A stretch of 64,000 bases of DNA from an uncultured Flavobacteriaceae bacterium (GTDB lineage: Bacteria; Bacteroidota; Bacteroidia; Flavobacteriales; Flavobacteriaceae). Positions 8,882-20,549 of this stretch are shown in pieces; within the stretch, counting starts at the first letter, position 1, and every line of letters starts with the position of its first letter. The notes beneath the pieces are model-generated. The model made no database searches. It saw nothing but the letters and a program-made list of their open reading frames with translations, and was not told the origin of the DNA. The stretch is taken from NCBI GenBank assembly GCA_943787295.1, contig CALSLW010000004.1:1-64000 (forward strand). Direction: 5' to 3'. The position numbers and the translations under genes were made by a program.

Positions 8882-10066
8882 TTACATTTTTTGATCTAAA
8901 GAACTCATGGTTTCGATATGATTAAACTCTGGTAATAATGATTGAAAAAGAGTAACTATTTCTTCTTTATCCCATCGATTTCTATCACGCATTTCATTGA
9001 CCTTTTGTAAGAAAAAATCTAACTGCTCTGCAACTGCATTTAATTCGCTCTTCACAATACCTAAGTTCTTAAATCGCTTTAAGTCTAGTTGTTCATCTTC
9101 TCTATAAAATTCTTCAAAAGACTTCTCGCCTGTGGTTGTTGATGGTGAAAAATAGCAGGGCCATTTTTTTTCTTCAATACATTTCTCTATCGTGGATCTA
9201 GCTTCTTCCTCACTGCTACACTCCATAGGCATAAACCCTTGATCTAAAAGGAATTTTTGTGCAATTGATTTAAAGGTAATCAAGTGTAATTCATCTTTAA
9301 GTTTAGGAAAAAAAATATCTTTATTCTCTCCCATTAGACAAGCAATAAGACAAAGTTGTCCAGCTTCTTCTTGTGTAATAAAATATCTTTTTACATCATC
9401 TGGTGCTGCTATGGGTTGTTTCTTAAGCATACGATTTTGAAAACCATATAATAAAGAACCATCAGAAAAAGCAACATTAGCAAAACGAGCCGTAGAGATA
9501 GGGAGCCTTTTAGCCTCTCGCATTAAAAACAACTCCATGATTCGTTTTGATGCACCCATCATGTTGACTGGATTTGCTGCCTTGTCTGTAGAAACACAAA
9601 AATATTTTTTTACTCCTTTCGCTTGGGATTGTAAACAGGTTTTAAGGGTGTTTAAAATGTTTACTTCTATCATTCGCATTAAAGTAAACGGGTCCTTTTC
9701 GCTTCTTACATGTTTTAAAGCAGACAGATTTAAGACATAATCATAATGACCATCTTTCTCGATAAAGGCATCATACACTTTTGATCCTATATCAAGGGCA
9801 AAGGTTTTAAAATCTCCTTTTATATAGCCATAGCTACTTCGAATATCTCTGACTAATTCAACAAGATTGTTTTCGCTAATATCGACTACATGAAGCTTTT
9901 TTGGGGAGCGCTTAAAAATCTCTTTTGTCACTGCTTGCCCAATTGACCCTGCTCCACCTAAAACTAAAAAGGATGCATTTTCAACTTGCTCATACAAATG
10001 GTCTTCATGAAGCTTTAAATCAAGCTCAAGTAATGGCTGGGTTCTTTGTAATAAAGATAAACTCAT
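8882..10066 (-). CDS. Retaining-type nucleotide-sugar 4,6-dehydratase (PglF/WbpM-like SDR)
   Basis: Extended SDR of the CapD group, 394 residues without the membrane part of full-length WbpM. The NAD motif reads GGAGSIGQAV (residues 37-46), then LNLSALKHVRSEKDP and CVSTDKAANPVNMMGASKR. At the catalytic position there is Met170-x-x-x-Lys174 instead of Tyr-x-x-x-Lys; in this family the Met form is known from PglF/WbpM enzymes that retain C5 configuration. It therefore probably makes the 4-keto-6-deoxy intermediate of bacillosamine/legionaminic acid, filling the LegB step. It overlaps the upstream reductase by one base. A C4 aminotransferase (LegC) is not in the window. The substrate nucleotide (UDP or GDP) is unknown. 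Confidence 0.78.
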   Translation of the reverse strand: MSLSLLQRTQPLLELDLKLHEDHLYEQVENASFLVLGGAGSIGQAVTKEIFKRSPKKLHVVDISENNLVELVRDIRSSYGYIKGDFKTFALDIGSKVYDAFIEKDGHYDYVLNLSALKHVRSEKDPFTLMRMIEVNILNTLKTCLQSQAKGVKKYFCVSTDKAANPVNMMGASKRIMELFLMREAKRLPISTARFANVAFSDGSLLYGFQNRMLKKQPIAAPDDVKRYFITQEEAGQLCLIACLMGENKDIFFPKLKDELHLITFKSIAQKFLLDQGFMPMECSSEEEARSTIEKCIEEKKWPCYFSPSTTTGEKSFEEFYREDEQLDLKRFKNLGIVKSELNAVAEQLDFFLQKVNEMRDRNRWDKEEIVTLFQSLLPEFNHIETMSSLDQKM

Positions 10067-10962
10067 TAGACAACTGCTTTTTGTATTTCATCTTCTTTTA
10101 AAGACATTAATTGTTCTTTTAATGTTAAGATGGGTTGATTCAATTTTTTTAGCAACTTTTCATTGCTTAGTGCCATATTCTTTGGACGGAGAACAAAATC
10201 TTTTTTTGCACCTATTAAAGATGAGGATATGTTTTCATTTGAAAGATCAAAGACTTCGGAAATAGCCATTCCAAAGTCGTACTTACTGATATTTTCTGTA
10301 CCCACAAAATTATATATTCCTATACATTTTTTCTCTAATGCTAGATGGATTAGACGTACCAACTCACCTATATAAATAGGAGAATAAAACACATCACTGA
10401 AGAGCTGTAAATCTGTTTTATTTCTTAGGCCCTCAAGAATAAAATCACTAAATGATTTACGATAACTAAGTCCCCAACCATAAAAATTAGTTCGAACGAT
10501 GAGGGCATTTTCATCTATTAATAATACTACTTTTTCTGCTGCTGCTTTTGTTTTTGCATATTGATTTAAAGGACTAATTTGATCCCCTTCATTATAGATT
10601 TTCTTTTTCCCATCAAAGAGATGATCAGTAGAAATATGCACAAATTTTGCTCCTACTTTTTTAGAAAGAAGGGCTAGTTTTTTAGGCCATTCTGTATTGA
10701 TCTTATTTGCCATTGACGGGTTTGATTCGCAAAGATCAACGTTTGTTAATGCAGCACAATTAACGATTAAATCTGGCTTTAATTCTAAAACAAAATGATT
10801 AAATGATGCTTCAAAATTTTCGTCAAAATGAATAACATTAACCTCAGGGAGTTGTATTTTTCTTTTGTGCATAATTAAATACACCTCATAATCAAGGCAT
10901 ATTTTTTTTGCCCAATTCACGGCTAAAAGACCTGAACCACCAAAAAATACTACTTTTTTCAT
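10066..10962 (-). CDS. RmlD-like nucleotide-sugar reductase (SDR)
   Basis: A 298-residue extended SDR resembling dTDP-4-dehydrorhamnose reductase. It has the Rossmann motif FFGGSGLLAVNW, the block IVNCAALTNVDLCESNP, the serine segment FVHISTDHLFDG, and Tyr-x-x-x-Lys in LNQYAKTKAAAEKVV. The rhamnose genes rmlA, rmlB and rmlC are absent here. Beside the inverting PseB-type dehydratase, it more likely reduces a 4-keto-6-deoxy-L-sugar, as WbvR/WbjC-like enzymes do for L-QuiNAc or L-FucNAc. That pairing is inferred from adjacency only (3 bases apart). Confidence 0.78.
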   Translation of the reverse strand: MKKVVFFGGSGLLAVNWAKKICLDYEVYLIMHKRKIQLPEVNVIHFDENFEASFNHFVLELKPDLIVNCAALTNVDLCESNPSMANKINTEWPKKLALLSKKVGAKFVHISTDHLFDGKKKIYNEGDQISPLNQYAKTKAAAEKVVLLIDENALIVRTNFYGWGLSYRKSFSDFILEGLRNKTDLQLFSDVFYSPIYIGELVRLIHLALEKKCIGIYNFVGTENISKYDFGMAISEVFDLSNENISSSLIGAKKDFVLRPKNMALSNEKLLKKLNQPILTLKEQLMSLKEDEIQKAVV

Positions 10963-10965
10963 GGG

Positions 10966-11964
<999 letters not shown>

Positions 11965-13735
11965 CTAACTAGATTTTAGACTTAATTCTGTAGGGTTTAT
12001 TTCCCCCTTCTCTATTTGAAATACTACATCACATTTTTCAAGTGTAGAAAGGCGATGGGCAATCATTATTATTGTCTTCCCCTTTTTTAAAGAGAAAATA
12101 ACTTTTAAAATTTCTTTCTCTGTTTCATTGTCTAGAGCAGAGGTAGCTTCGTCAAAAATTAAAACATCTGGGTTTTGATATAGTGCCCTAGCAATTCCTA
12201 TACGTTGACGTTGACCCCCTGATAATTGATCCCCGTGTTCTCCAACAATAGTATTGATCCCGTTTGGTAGCGTTTCAACAAAAGATTTAATTTGAGCGAG
12301 TTGAATCACTTCATTTACCCTATTTATATCTATTTCATCTTCGGGTATTCCTAAAGCGATATTATTTTTAATACTATTATCTAGCAAGAAGATTTCTTGG
12401 GCTACATAACCTATATTGTTTTGAAATAATCTTATTTGATCTGAAATAGGGGTTTCATCAATAAATATATTTTTATGATTAACAGGATAGAGTCCCAAAA
12501 GCACGTCTACTAGTGTACTCTTTCCAGCGCCAGATTCTCCAATAATTCCAACAAAACTCCCTTTTTTGATTTCAAATGATGCGTTTTTAAGCACTTTTGA
12601 TGTCGAATTATAATTGAAATTTAATCCTTTTAAAGCTATCGTTTTTTTTGATAGGATAGGAATTACTCGCTACTGTTTTTGGGAAACCTTCAAATTCAAT
12701 TTGTTTAAATTCTTTCAACAATACATCTAAAGCATATTTCTTATACTTGATAACTTGAAAGCTTGAAATGATTTTATTGACAGAGGGTAACATTCTAAAT
12801 ATTGCCGCAACAAATACCCCTACTATTGTGATCAAAGAAGTAAGTGGGCGTCCTTGAAGCAACATCATTGTTATAAAACTTGCTAAGGCAAAAATACTCA
12901 TAAACTCTAGGTAATATCTAGGAACTAAATTTATTGTCGTAAACAATGCATTTATATTGGCCTTATAGAAGGTATTTGAAGCGTACTTTTTGAGAAAAAA
13001 CACTTCTTTTCCCTTTATTTTTATCTCTTTTATTCCTGTAAGAGTCTCTAAAATAATTTGAGATATTAATCCATCTAAATCTTGTCTTTTTTTTCCCCAT
13101 TCAGATAATCTTTTTTTTGTAATTTGAAAAAAAAGATAAGAGATGAGCCCTAAAAAAATGCCTAGGGAAACTGCTCCAATCGGTTCAATAATTAATAGTG
13201 TTAAAACAACTGCAAATAACAGCAATACCTCTACAATAGTAGAAATAAACGATTGAAAAAATGCAATAAAAAAGGCTACTTCCTGCTGCAAATTACGCAT
13301 CAATTCTGCAGAATTCCTATTTAAATGAAAAGTGTAATCTGCTCCAAGATATTTTTCAAAAAGACGAGTCGAAATAGTGGCAGAGACGCCCCCAATAAAT
13401 CTATTTTGACGGTAACTCAAATAAATTAAAAAGAAAGTTTTAACTAAAAACGTAAAAACTAGTATTCCTAAAAAGATTAGTATTAATTCTTTATTTGACC
13501 AGTGTTTAAAATAACTCGGGTCTATGGGAAGTTGATGTAATACTTCTCTAAATTCTGGATTTAGAATAGATGAAATCAATGGGATAACCATTGAAAGACT
13601 CGTCATTTCGAGTAGCATCCCTACGAACAAGAGAATGAGCAAGTATATAATACTTCTCTTTTGCTGTTTGTTAAAGAAGTAATTTAATTTAATAAAAAAA
13701 GAAAAGCTCTCTTTAAAGGGACTATAAAGCTTCAT
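11965..13735 (-). CDS. ABC exporter (MsbA-like flippase), one frameshift
   Basis: Half-size ABC transporter with an N-terminal membrane domain (12608-13735, about six hydrophobic segments, for example IIYLLILLFVGMLLEM and VVLTLLIIEPIGAVSLGIFL) and a C-terminal ATPase. The ATPase shows Walker A GESGAGKST, signature LSGGQRQRIGIARAL, Walker B VLIFDEATSALD and the H-loop IMIAHRLSTL. The two parts are joined by one extra A in an eight-A run near 12,645; with seven, the sequence continues PIKKTIALKGLNFNY. The total of about 590 residues is normal. The ATG lies inside the end of the regulator gene (14-base overlap). It probably flips lipid-linked sugar units or a glycolipid. Confidence 0.85.
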
Positions 13736-14240
13736 TTTTATATAGAATTATATTTTCAAGAAGTGATATCGACTTGTTTGAAGTATAAATATTTAATTTT
13801 CTATCAATTAATTTTTCTACTTTATCTTCTAAAGAAGTGATATAATCAGTATTGAGTTTTTTCCCTACTACCATTACTTCTATCGTACCGGTATCAAGTC
13901 CTTTAGCATAATCTCCTATTAAATGGATTTGTTGTACTGCCCCCATTTGTGCTAAAACATGCTCTACGATATCTTCTAAGACCTAAATGCTTAAAAACTA
14001 CTTTTTGTAGAATTTCAAACATAGGGTGATTACATTTGCTTTATAGCCAACTTTGTTATTGTCTTTATATTTTTCTAATAACCGGCTTCTAGAGAGATGG
14101 TTGAGTTCTTTTCGAATCGAGTTGGTGGATTCATTGAACTCGTTTGCTAATCCATTCAAATACCCCCGGTTGGCCTGACTGATAAAGAATTTTATCAACA
14201 GACGCAACCGAGTTTTAGAGGTAATGAGTTGATTAAGCAC
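13722..14240 (-). CDS. Winged-helix regulator with C-terminal nucleotidyltransferase-like domain, two compensating frameshifts
   Basis: Residues 1-75 form a MarR/ArsR-like winged helix (KTRLRLLIKFFISQANRGYL, then ESTNSIRKELNHLSRSRLLE). The C-terminal part (VQQIHLIGDYAKGLDTGTIE) resembles the nucleotidyltransferase-fold domains attached to such regulators in Bacteroidota exopolysaccharide loci. Reading MFEILQKVVFKHLG requires a short excursion into another frame between about 14,025 and 13,985. Two indels of opposite sign therefore leave the ends in frame but create stops in the middle. About 172 residues if repaired. An inverted repeat over its likely promoter suggests self-control. It sits between the UDP-glucose dehydrogenase and the exporter. 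Confidence 0.68.
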
Positions 14241-14258
14241 TATTAATTAATTTTATCT

Positions 14259-14273
14259 AGTACCAAAAGTACT
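14259..14273 (-). promoter_or_regulatory. Inverted repeat over putative -7 box of the winged-helix gene
   Basis: AGTAC-5-GTACT is a perfect inverted repeat 19-33 bases upstream of the winged-helix start at 14240. On the minus strand it contains TACTTTTG (14264-14271), an exact match to the Bacteroidota -7 form TAnnTTTG. A third AGTAC lies at 14291. I see no clear -33 TTTG. A repressor site over its own promoter is a plausible reading. Confidence 0.4.
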
Positions 14274-14327
14274 TAATAAATTTAAAGTCGAGTACTTTTT
14301 TTACTTTTTTTTGATAAATTTAATTGC

Positions 14328-15717
14328 CTATGCTATAATTTTTGGGCTTATCCCTTTGTTTAAAAGGTTTCTACCGTCAAATACGCGAAAACTATTTGGT
14401 GCATTATCAAGGTAATTTTGCCACTCAAAAGCTTTAAATTCCTCCCATTCTGTCAGAATAGCAGCGACATCTGCTTGCGATAATGCTGCATTTAAGTGCT
14501 GTAATAGTAATATTTGCAAGTAACTTTTTTACTTGTTCTTTATCTTTATTTTGCGACTCAAATAAAATGCTTAAATCTAAATGAATACGTTCTGCGCTTA
14601 CCATTGGATCATAAACCGATAAGGAGTACCCTTTTTCTAGTAATTGTGCGGCTACATAGATGGCAGCCGACTCTCTACTATCATTGGTGTTCTTTTTAAA
14701 GGCCCAGCCTAAAAGGCAATAGTTCCTTTTTGGCTCAGAATTCTTTAAATGATCGTCGATTAGAGTCGCAAAACGATTTTTTTGATAATCGTTGATTTTG
14801 ATGACTTGATGCCAAAATTCTGCTACTTCATTTAAACCATAAGTTTGACAGAGATAAACCAAATTCAGTACGTCTTTTTGAAAACAACTCCCTCCAAAAC
14901 CAACAGAGGCATTTAAAAATTTATCTCCTATGCGATGATCCATACCAATGGCTCTTGAAACTTCTTGAATAGATGCACCTGTCTTTTCACATAAAGCAGA
15001 AAGACTATTAATGGAGGAGATGCGTTGAGCCAACATAGCGTTAGAAGCCAGTTTAGACAATTCTGAAGACCAAACATTAGTGGTCAATATTTTTTCCCGT
15101 GGAATCCAATTCTCATAAATCGAAACTAAGAGCCGCTACGGCCGCTTTACCAGATTCTGTAGAGTCACCCCCTACTAGTACGCGATCAGACTTAAAAAGG
15201 TCTTGTATGGCGGTTCCTTCGGCTAAAAACTCTGGATTAGATAATACTTCAAATGACACTCCTGTATTATTTTCTGAAAGGACTTCTTTTATTTTTTCTG
15301 CTGTTCTAACAGGGAGAGTTGATTTTTCTACTACAATTTTATCGGATGTTGCAACTTGAGCGATCCTTCGGGCACAATTTTCAACATGGGATAAATCTGC
15401 GGCCATTCCTTTTCCTTCACCAGCTGTTTTGGTTGGCGTATTAACGGCCATAAAAATCATTTCTGCCTTTTGTATGGCTTCATCAATTTTTGTAGAAAAA
15501 AATAGATTTTTATCTCTAGTAGCGGCAATTAACTCACTTAAACCAGGCTCATAAACGGGGAGTTGCGAAAGGTCTTCGCTATTCCAAGCTGCAATGCGTT
15601 CTGGGTTTTGATCGACAACAAAAACCATAAGATGATGGACATTGTTGTGCAATCACTGCCATGGTAGGCCCACCTACATAACCTGCTCCTATACAGCAGA
15701 TAGTTTTCTACTTTCAT
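14328..15717 (-). pseudogene. UDP-glucose 6-dehydrogenase, frame broken four times
   Basis: Oxidises UDP-glucose to UDP-glucuronate for polysaccharide. The start ATG is at 15717. After an indel the N-terminus reads [20 protein letters not shown], a typical NAD motif. The middle block (15113-15652) has FMAVNTPTK, VVEKSTLPVRTA and VLSNPEFLAEGTAIQDL; the next (14434-15087) has [15 protein letters not shown] with the catalytic cysteine and [15 protein letters not shown]; the tail is [13 protein letters not shown] to 14328. The blocks resemble the roughly 460-residue animal-type enzymes. Breaks are near 15,703, 15,637, 15,127 and 14,505, all consistent with single-base indels. Its start overlaps the inferred end of the ligase gene. 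Confidence 0.82.
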
Positions 15718-18066
15718 ATCCCTTGCTAATTTTGTGCCTAAGCAATACTTTTGCAATTCCTGCTGATACATACGCTTGGGATATTTATTCCTTAAAACTA
15801 AAAATACCGCACAAGCTTCCGGACTTCGTCCTAATGAATACAGGGAAAGACCTTTATAACGCAAGGCCTTTTCTTTAGTGCTTTCTTTTTTAGATGTTAA
15901 AGCCAAATCAAAGAATTTGATTGCTTTATCATATTGTTTTGCTTCAAAATAGCCTAATCCGGCATTGAGAGAATAAGTATGCTGCAATGGATCCTTATCA
16001 AAGGCTTGCTGAAATAAAGCTGCTGCTTTACCATATTCTTTATTATTGTATTCTGCTGTAGCTTGTTTACTGATATTTTCGGCTTCTACCATACGCTGTT
16101 GCCCATAGGTTAATAAACGATATAACGAAAAAATAGTTTCATCTTGTGGAAACAGTTGATAAGCTGAAGCGGCCTTATCCATTGCAAAAGGATCTCCTAA
16201 ACTCCTTGTTTGCGCCAAAGATCTAATATATATCGTCCAGGTAAGCTTTTTATTTTCTGCCATAGAAATCATTTTTTCAAAAGTTTGATCTATTGAGGTT
16301 AAATCCCGCTTGGCAACAAGTGTTTTCATATACATATCATAATGAGGCATATTATCAGGTAAGCCTTCAAAAGCTTTTTTGGCGTAAACATAGGCGCTAT
16401 CTAGCTTACCTTCTTGAAAAAGAAATTGAGCCTTAAGATTTTCTGAAAAGAAAATTTGGGGGTTGTCTTTTGCACCCTCATCAATCATCTGATAAGCTTC
16501 TTTTTTATTGCCTTGAAGATAATAGTAACGAGCTTTCATCGATTTAATCGGCATGGCCGTCTCAGTAAGATTAGGAAAATCATGTGAGATATCGTCTAGC
16601 TGTGCACGTGTCAGATTATATTTAGCGTTGTTAAATTCGTACAACAATTGTCCCTGTTTAGTCAAAGATATATAGGAAATGATATGAACGGATATCCCTA
16701 AAAATAGCGCTACAAGTATAAATAAAAAGGAGGATTTGTATAAGCTTCCTTTAATAGGCTGAACAGGGTTATGTTTATGTTTTTGATCTAAGTATAATGC
16801 AAGAATTAACCCTGAAAATATTGCCAACGAGGACTGCATTAGTGGGCGTGCAACAGGGAAGTTTAAGCCAGCGTCAAGACTATAAACAATAAAAGGAAGG
16901 AGAAGGAAAAAATACTGGAGCTCTAGAATACCTTGTAATTTATACTTTCGATATAGTAACAGAAATAAATAAAAGGTTAAACAGGCAAAAATAGAAAGAT
17001 AAGTCAAGCCACCTAGAATACCTGTTTCTGTAAAGACATGAATAAAATCATTATGTGCATGATAAGGAACTGTATACCCGCTTATGTGATCTTTTCCTTC
17101 TGAAATAGAAGCAATTTTCCAATTCCCCAGACCGCTGGCCAATATGGGATTCTTTAAAATATAATCGAAAGCGTCTCCCCAATATTGAAAACGACCATTA
17201 GAGGACTCTTCGGTAAAAGCAATTCGTCCAACTGTTTCAGTAATAGTCCCTTTGTTTGCCTTATTAGTAATGCCAATATTAAATAATATGGCAATAAAAT
17301 AGGGAACAATCGTTAGAGCAATATTCGTAACCCCTTGTTTCTGCGTATAGTATTTAATTGTTAATAAATAAATTTGAAAAAATAAGAACATTAAGAAAAC
17401 AATAATAGTACTTAAAATTGCGGCTCTAGCTTCAATCAACGAAATCGCTAAAACACCCCCAAAAATAATAACAGAAAGAAAAAAACGATATAGAGGGCGA
17501 CGAATGGAATGGAGTAAATAAAGCACAAAAGGTAATTTAAATGCAATCGAAGCAGCGGTAATGTTTTTATTTCCCGCAAAACCTTTTATTGCAATTACCC
17601 TAAGACCTTCCTTAGGATATACGGTTGCAAAGTCATTATAATAAGCCGCTAATTCTGCAATCAAGAAGAAAAGAAATAAACGACTAACAAAGAAAAATTT
17701 GTTGGGTAAATCATAGATAAGGAAATAGCTGAAGAATAAAGCAAAAAAAGTATTCCCTAAACGAGGGAGATTAATTAGAGTCTCAACCGGATTAATCGCA
17801 TAAAAATAAGAAAGTGCATTCCAAATGATATAAAAGAGGTAGAGGTAAATAAATACACTTTTAAAAAGAGGTCTAAAGGCATTATTTATTGCATTTTGGG
17901 AAAACAAAAAATAAAGACAACTTAATATATTAATTGCTCCTAAATAAATCCATTGGGGAGCCAAAATATCAATAGCACCGAAATTTGATAAAGATCCTGT
18001 TATAATGTATAGGATTAACAAAAAATATTTAGGCAAATGGTGTGACGATATATTTAAGGAACTCAT
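15714..18066 (-). CDS. O-antigen ligase/polymerase (Wzy_C) with C-terminal TPR repeats
   Basis: A large inner-membrane protein. Residues 1 to about 440 hold some ten or more hydrophobic segments and the Wzy/WaaL-type periplasmic loop (SGLGNWKIA, YHAHNDFIHVFTETGILGG). Residues 470-780 are soluble helical repeats of TPR type (AALFQQAFDKDPLQHTYSLN, YFEAKQYDKAIKFFDLAL). The open frame runs on to 15,538, fusing into the UDP-glucose dehydrogenase start. One base fewer in the GGG at about 15,721 would give a stop (TGA at 15,714) overlapping that gene's ATG, so I end it there. It joins polysaccharide repeats or transfers them to lipid A core. First gene of the minus-strand operon. Confidence 0.82.
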
Positions 18067-18088
18067 ATAAAATATTTTGATACAAATT

Positions 18089-18117
18089 TAAAAAAAAACC
18101 CTCGCTTTGCGAGGGTT
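18089..18117 (-). terminator. Rho-independent terminator of the large lipoprotein gene
   Basis: On the minus strand, AAACCCTCGC, a three-base loop and GCGAGGGTTT are followed by a run of T. It lies 27 bases after the lipoprotein stop and just before the ligase start, separating the two units. Confidence 0.85.
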
Positions 18118-18143
18118 TATATTTAAGTGATTGTTATAATTAA

Positions 18144-20489
18144 CTAGTCACAAGCAGTAGCTGAAATTATAGCTAACTCATCGTCGTTGCTAATTACACC
18201 AGTGAAGGTAACAGTGGAAGAAACTCCACCACGTCCGTCAGCTGTAGCATCTGCATTGGCAGCATCAGCAGCAAAAGCAGCGGCTATATCACCATAATCA
18301 GTCGATGTACCATCATTATCTATTCCAACTACATCAGCAAAGTCAATAGAAACCGTAATTGTTTCATTAGTTGCTCTAACAGCAGTAATATAGGCTGGCC
18401 AAGTAGAAACACCTGGAGCTTCTAAACAAGCTTCTTGGAACGGAACAGGATCATTAACCCCATCCTGACTAGCTAAAGTAGCTTCAGTGTAAGTTACAGT
18501 TGTTGATAAATGAATATCAAAAGATGGCTCAGCACCAGGAGTTAACAATAAGTCGGTAGATGGAGCCACAACAGACTCAAGATCTGCGTTTGTACTTCCT
18601 AAGTCTACAACTCTAACTTTATTCATAGATGATAAATCTACCGTAGCCAAATTACTATTATAAATGCTTACTGTTACAGCTTCTTCTCCTGCAGTAATTG
18701 CTGGATCATCTTTTACGTTTGCAGTGTTTACCCAACTGTCTAGATCAGCAGATCCAGAGAAAAATCTAATGATTTCTCCAGTAGTTGTTGCAGTAACAAC
18801 TCCAGAAGCAGCACCAAAATATATATATAAGCCACTATTAGCTGTAAGATCCGTAACAGTATCACCCTCAAGTGTAACAGAATCAACACCAGTAAGAGCT
18901 ACAGTGGTTAATGTATTTGTTGTAGAATCAAAGTCAGCATTAGTTGAAAACGCAATTAAACCAGTAACTTCTGGGTCTCTCGTAACAGTTAAATTAGATA
19001 TGTTTTGTGCTTCAGTATCTGCGATAGTTATACTCGCATTTTGACTTGCAAGTGTAAGATGAGTTGTTGCAGCAGGCATTTGAGTGAAAGCATCGATTGC
19101 TTTTACTGTAACATTAGTTGCTGCAGCAGAGACAATTGATCCACCTGTAACAACATCAACAGCTGGTAGGTTAATTACTGGTACTTCCCAAGTTACTGCC
19201 TTTCCAAATGCTGTCATTGCTGGAGCAATAATTGCAGGTGAAGTATTTAAATCAACAGTATTCGTTGGCGAAACCATTGCTGTTAAGTCGACAGCAATTG
19301 CAGCATCAAAATCAGCTGCACCGTGAGAGGTAAGACCCGTAAAATGAAGAGCACCACCTGTTGCATCGATAGATCCTCCAACAGAAGCTAATACATTAGC
19401 TCTAAATACTGTAGTATCAGTTGCGTCAATAGTAAGTGTAGTTGCAACACTTTCTAAAGAATTCAACAATATTGAGGTTGCAGCAGTACCACTAACTTGG
19501 AGTGAAGCAGCAGCTGCAGTTAGTGTAGAAGTAATTTCTGTTGCTTTTGGAGCTACTAAATAAGTAAAACCTGCTGCTCCTAAAGAAACAGTTCCAGCAT
19601 TACCGAAAGTTAAAATACCAGCACCAGCGCCAGCATCTAAATGACCTGTAATGTCTACACCAGCAAAATTAATTGTTGTTGCAGTAGCAGCATCTGCTGC
19701 CGCTATAATAACATTACCTCCAACTGATGAAAGTTGAGAATAGTCTAATGGTACTGCTGCACCACCGTGATCGATTGTTATACTTCCAGTGACAGTTCTA
19801 ATCTCGTCATCTCCCATATCAGCACCTGCTATGATATAATTATCATCAACAAATGCAAGGTTAGCAAAATTGAAAGGCGTAGATGATGTTACTTTCAGTC
19901 CAGAATTGGCATTATCTTTACCATCACCAAGAACAGTTGCTATCTTACCAACAACAGCATTTATACGATCAACTAATGCAGTTCCAGAAGAAGTGAATGT
20001 AGTGTAATTAACTTCAACACGGCCATTAACAATAACGTTAGGCGAATCTGGATCAGTAGAAATTAAAGATTCAGCGTATTCAAGTGTTGCTTCGTTTGTA
20101 ATGACAACATTTTGGTTGATCACTGAAGAAGCTTGCAATAATTCGTTTAAACCACCTCTGATGTCTGCAAGAGTAGAGGAAATAATTCCCAAATCCGTGG
20201 TAGTTACATCGGCATCTAAAGAAGCCGCTAAAGCAGCAAGTTCGTCAGACAATTCACCTAGTTCGTCAGACAATCCACCTAGTTCGGTTGAGTGTTGACC
20301 TAATACTGTTTCAAGACCATCAACAGTTGCTTGTACGTTAGCAACGGCTTGCGCAAGACCAGTCAAACCATCTACTGAAGTTTGTAGACTAGTAATTTGA
20401 GATGTCAACTCTGCGAATTGATCATCGTAGTTTTGACATCCAACAACCGTTAGTGCAAGTGCCAAAAGACTTAATAAACCTTTTTTCAT
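18144..20489 (-). CDS. Large surface lipoprotein with coiled-coil stalk and repetitive beta-rich body
   Basis: A 781-residue protein not assigned to a named family. Its signal peptide ends in the lipobox LTVVGC (Cys at 18). Residues 20-100 are a heptad-like coiled coil (FAELTSQITSLQTSVDGL, with tandem LGGLSDELGELSDELAAL). The long body, rich in Ala, Thr, Val and Asp and low in Lys and Arg, consists of short irregular beta repeats such as LTIDATDTTVFRANVLASVG, like a leucine-rich-repeat or beta-solenoid adhesin. The last ~120 residues hold two cysteines and may be a separate domain. It has its own promoter and strong terminator and is monocistronic. A stalked abundant surface or S-layer-like protein is the best guess; low complexity makes homology uncertain. 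Confidence 0.72.
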   Translation of the reverse strand: MKKGLLSLLALALTVVGCQNYDDQFAELTSQITSLQTSVDGLTGLAQAVANVQATVDGLETVLGQHSTELGGLSDELGELSDELAALAASLDADVTTTDLGIISSTLADIRGGLNELLQASSVINQNVVITNEATLEYAESLISTDPDSPNVIVNGRVEVNYTTFTSSGTALVDRINAVVGKIATVLGDGKDNANSGLKVTSSTPFNFANLAFVDDNYIIAGADMGDDEIRTVTGSITIDHGGAAVPLDYSQLSSVGGNVIIAAADAATATTINFAGVDITGHLDAGAGAGILTFGNAGTVSLGAAGFTYLVAPKATEITSTLTAAAASLQVSGTAATSILLNSLESVATTLTIDATDTTVFRANVLASVGGSIDATGGALHFTGLTSHGAADFDAAIAVDLTAMVSPTNTVDLNTSPAIIAPAMTAFGKAVTWEVPVINLPAVDVVTGGSIVSAAATNVTVKAIDAFTQMPAATTHLTLASQNASITIADTEAQNISNLTVTRDPEVTGLIAFSTNADFDSTTNTLTTVALTGVDSVTLEGDTVTDLTANSGLYIYFGAASGVVTATTTGEIIRFFSGSADLDSWVNTANVKDDPAITAGEEAVTVSIYNSNLATVDLSSMNKVRVVDLGSTNADLESVVAPSTDLLLTPGAEPSFDIHLSTTVTYTEATLASQDGVNDPVPFQEACLEAPGVSTWPAYITAVRATNETITVSIDFADVVGIDNDGTSTDYGDIAAAFAADAANADATADGRGGVSSTVTFTGVISNDDELAIISATACD

Positions 20490-20549
20490 TTTTGATAAAT
20501 TTAATTAAAATTAATAATGCTTTTTAAAATTTAGATTAACATTTGTTTG

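Noticed and set aside
10066..10962. Rhamnose synthesis gene rmlD as a firm call
   Set aside because: The companion genes rmlA, rmlB and rmlC are missing and a PseB-type dehydratase is adjacent, so another 4-keto sugar is at least as likely.
15538..15720. O-antigen ligase fused to a UDP-glucose dehydrogenase N-terminus as a true fusion protein
   Set aside because: The continuation follows only part of the dehydrogenase frame and ends in nonsense; a one-base change gives a normal ATGA overlap.
18664..20298. Several plus-strand frames of 60-126 codons inside the large lipoprotein gene
   Set aside because: They are antisense shadows produced by the low-complexity Ala/Thr/Val composition of the lipoprotein; no start signals or domains.
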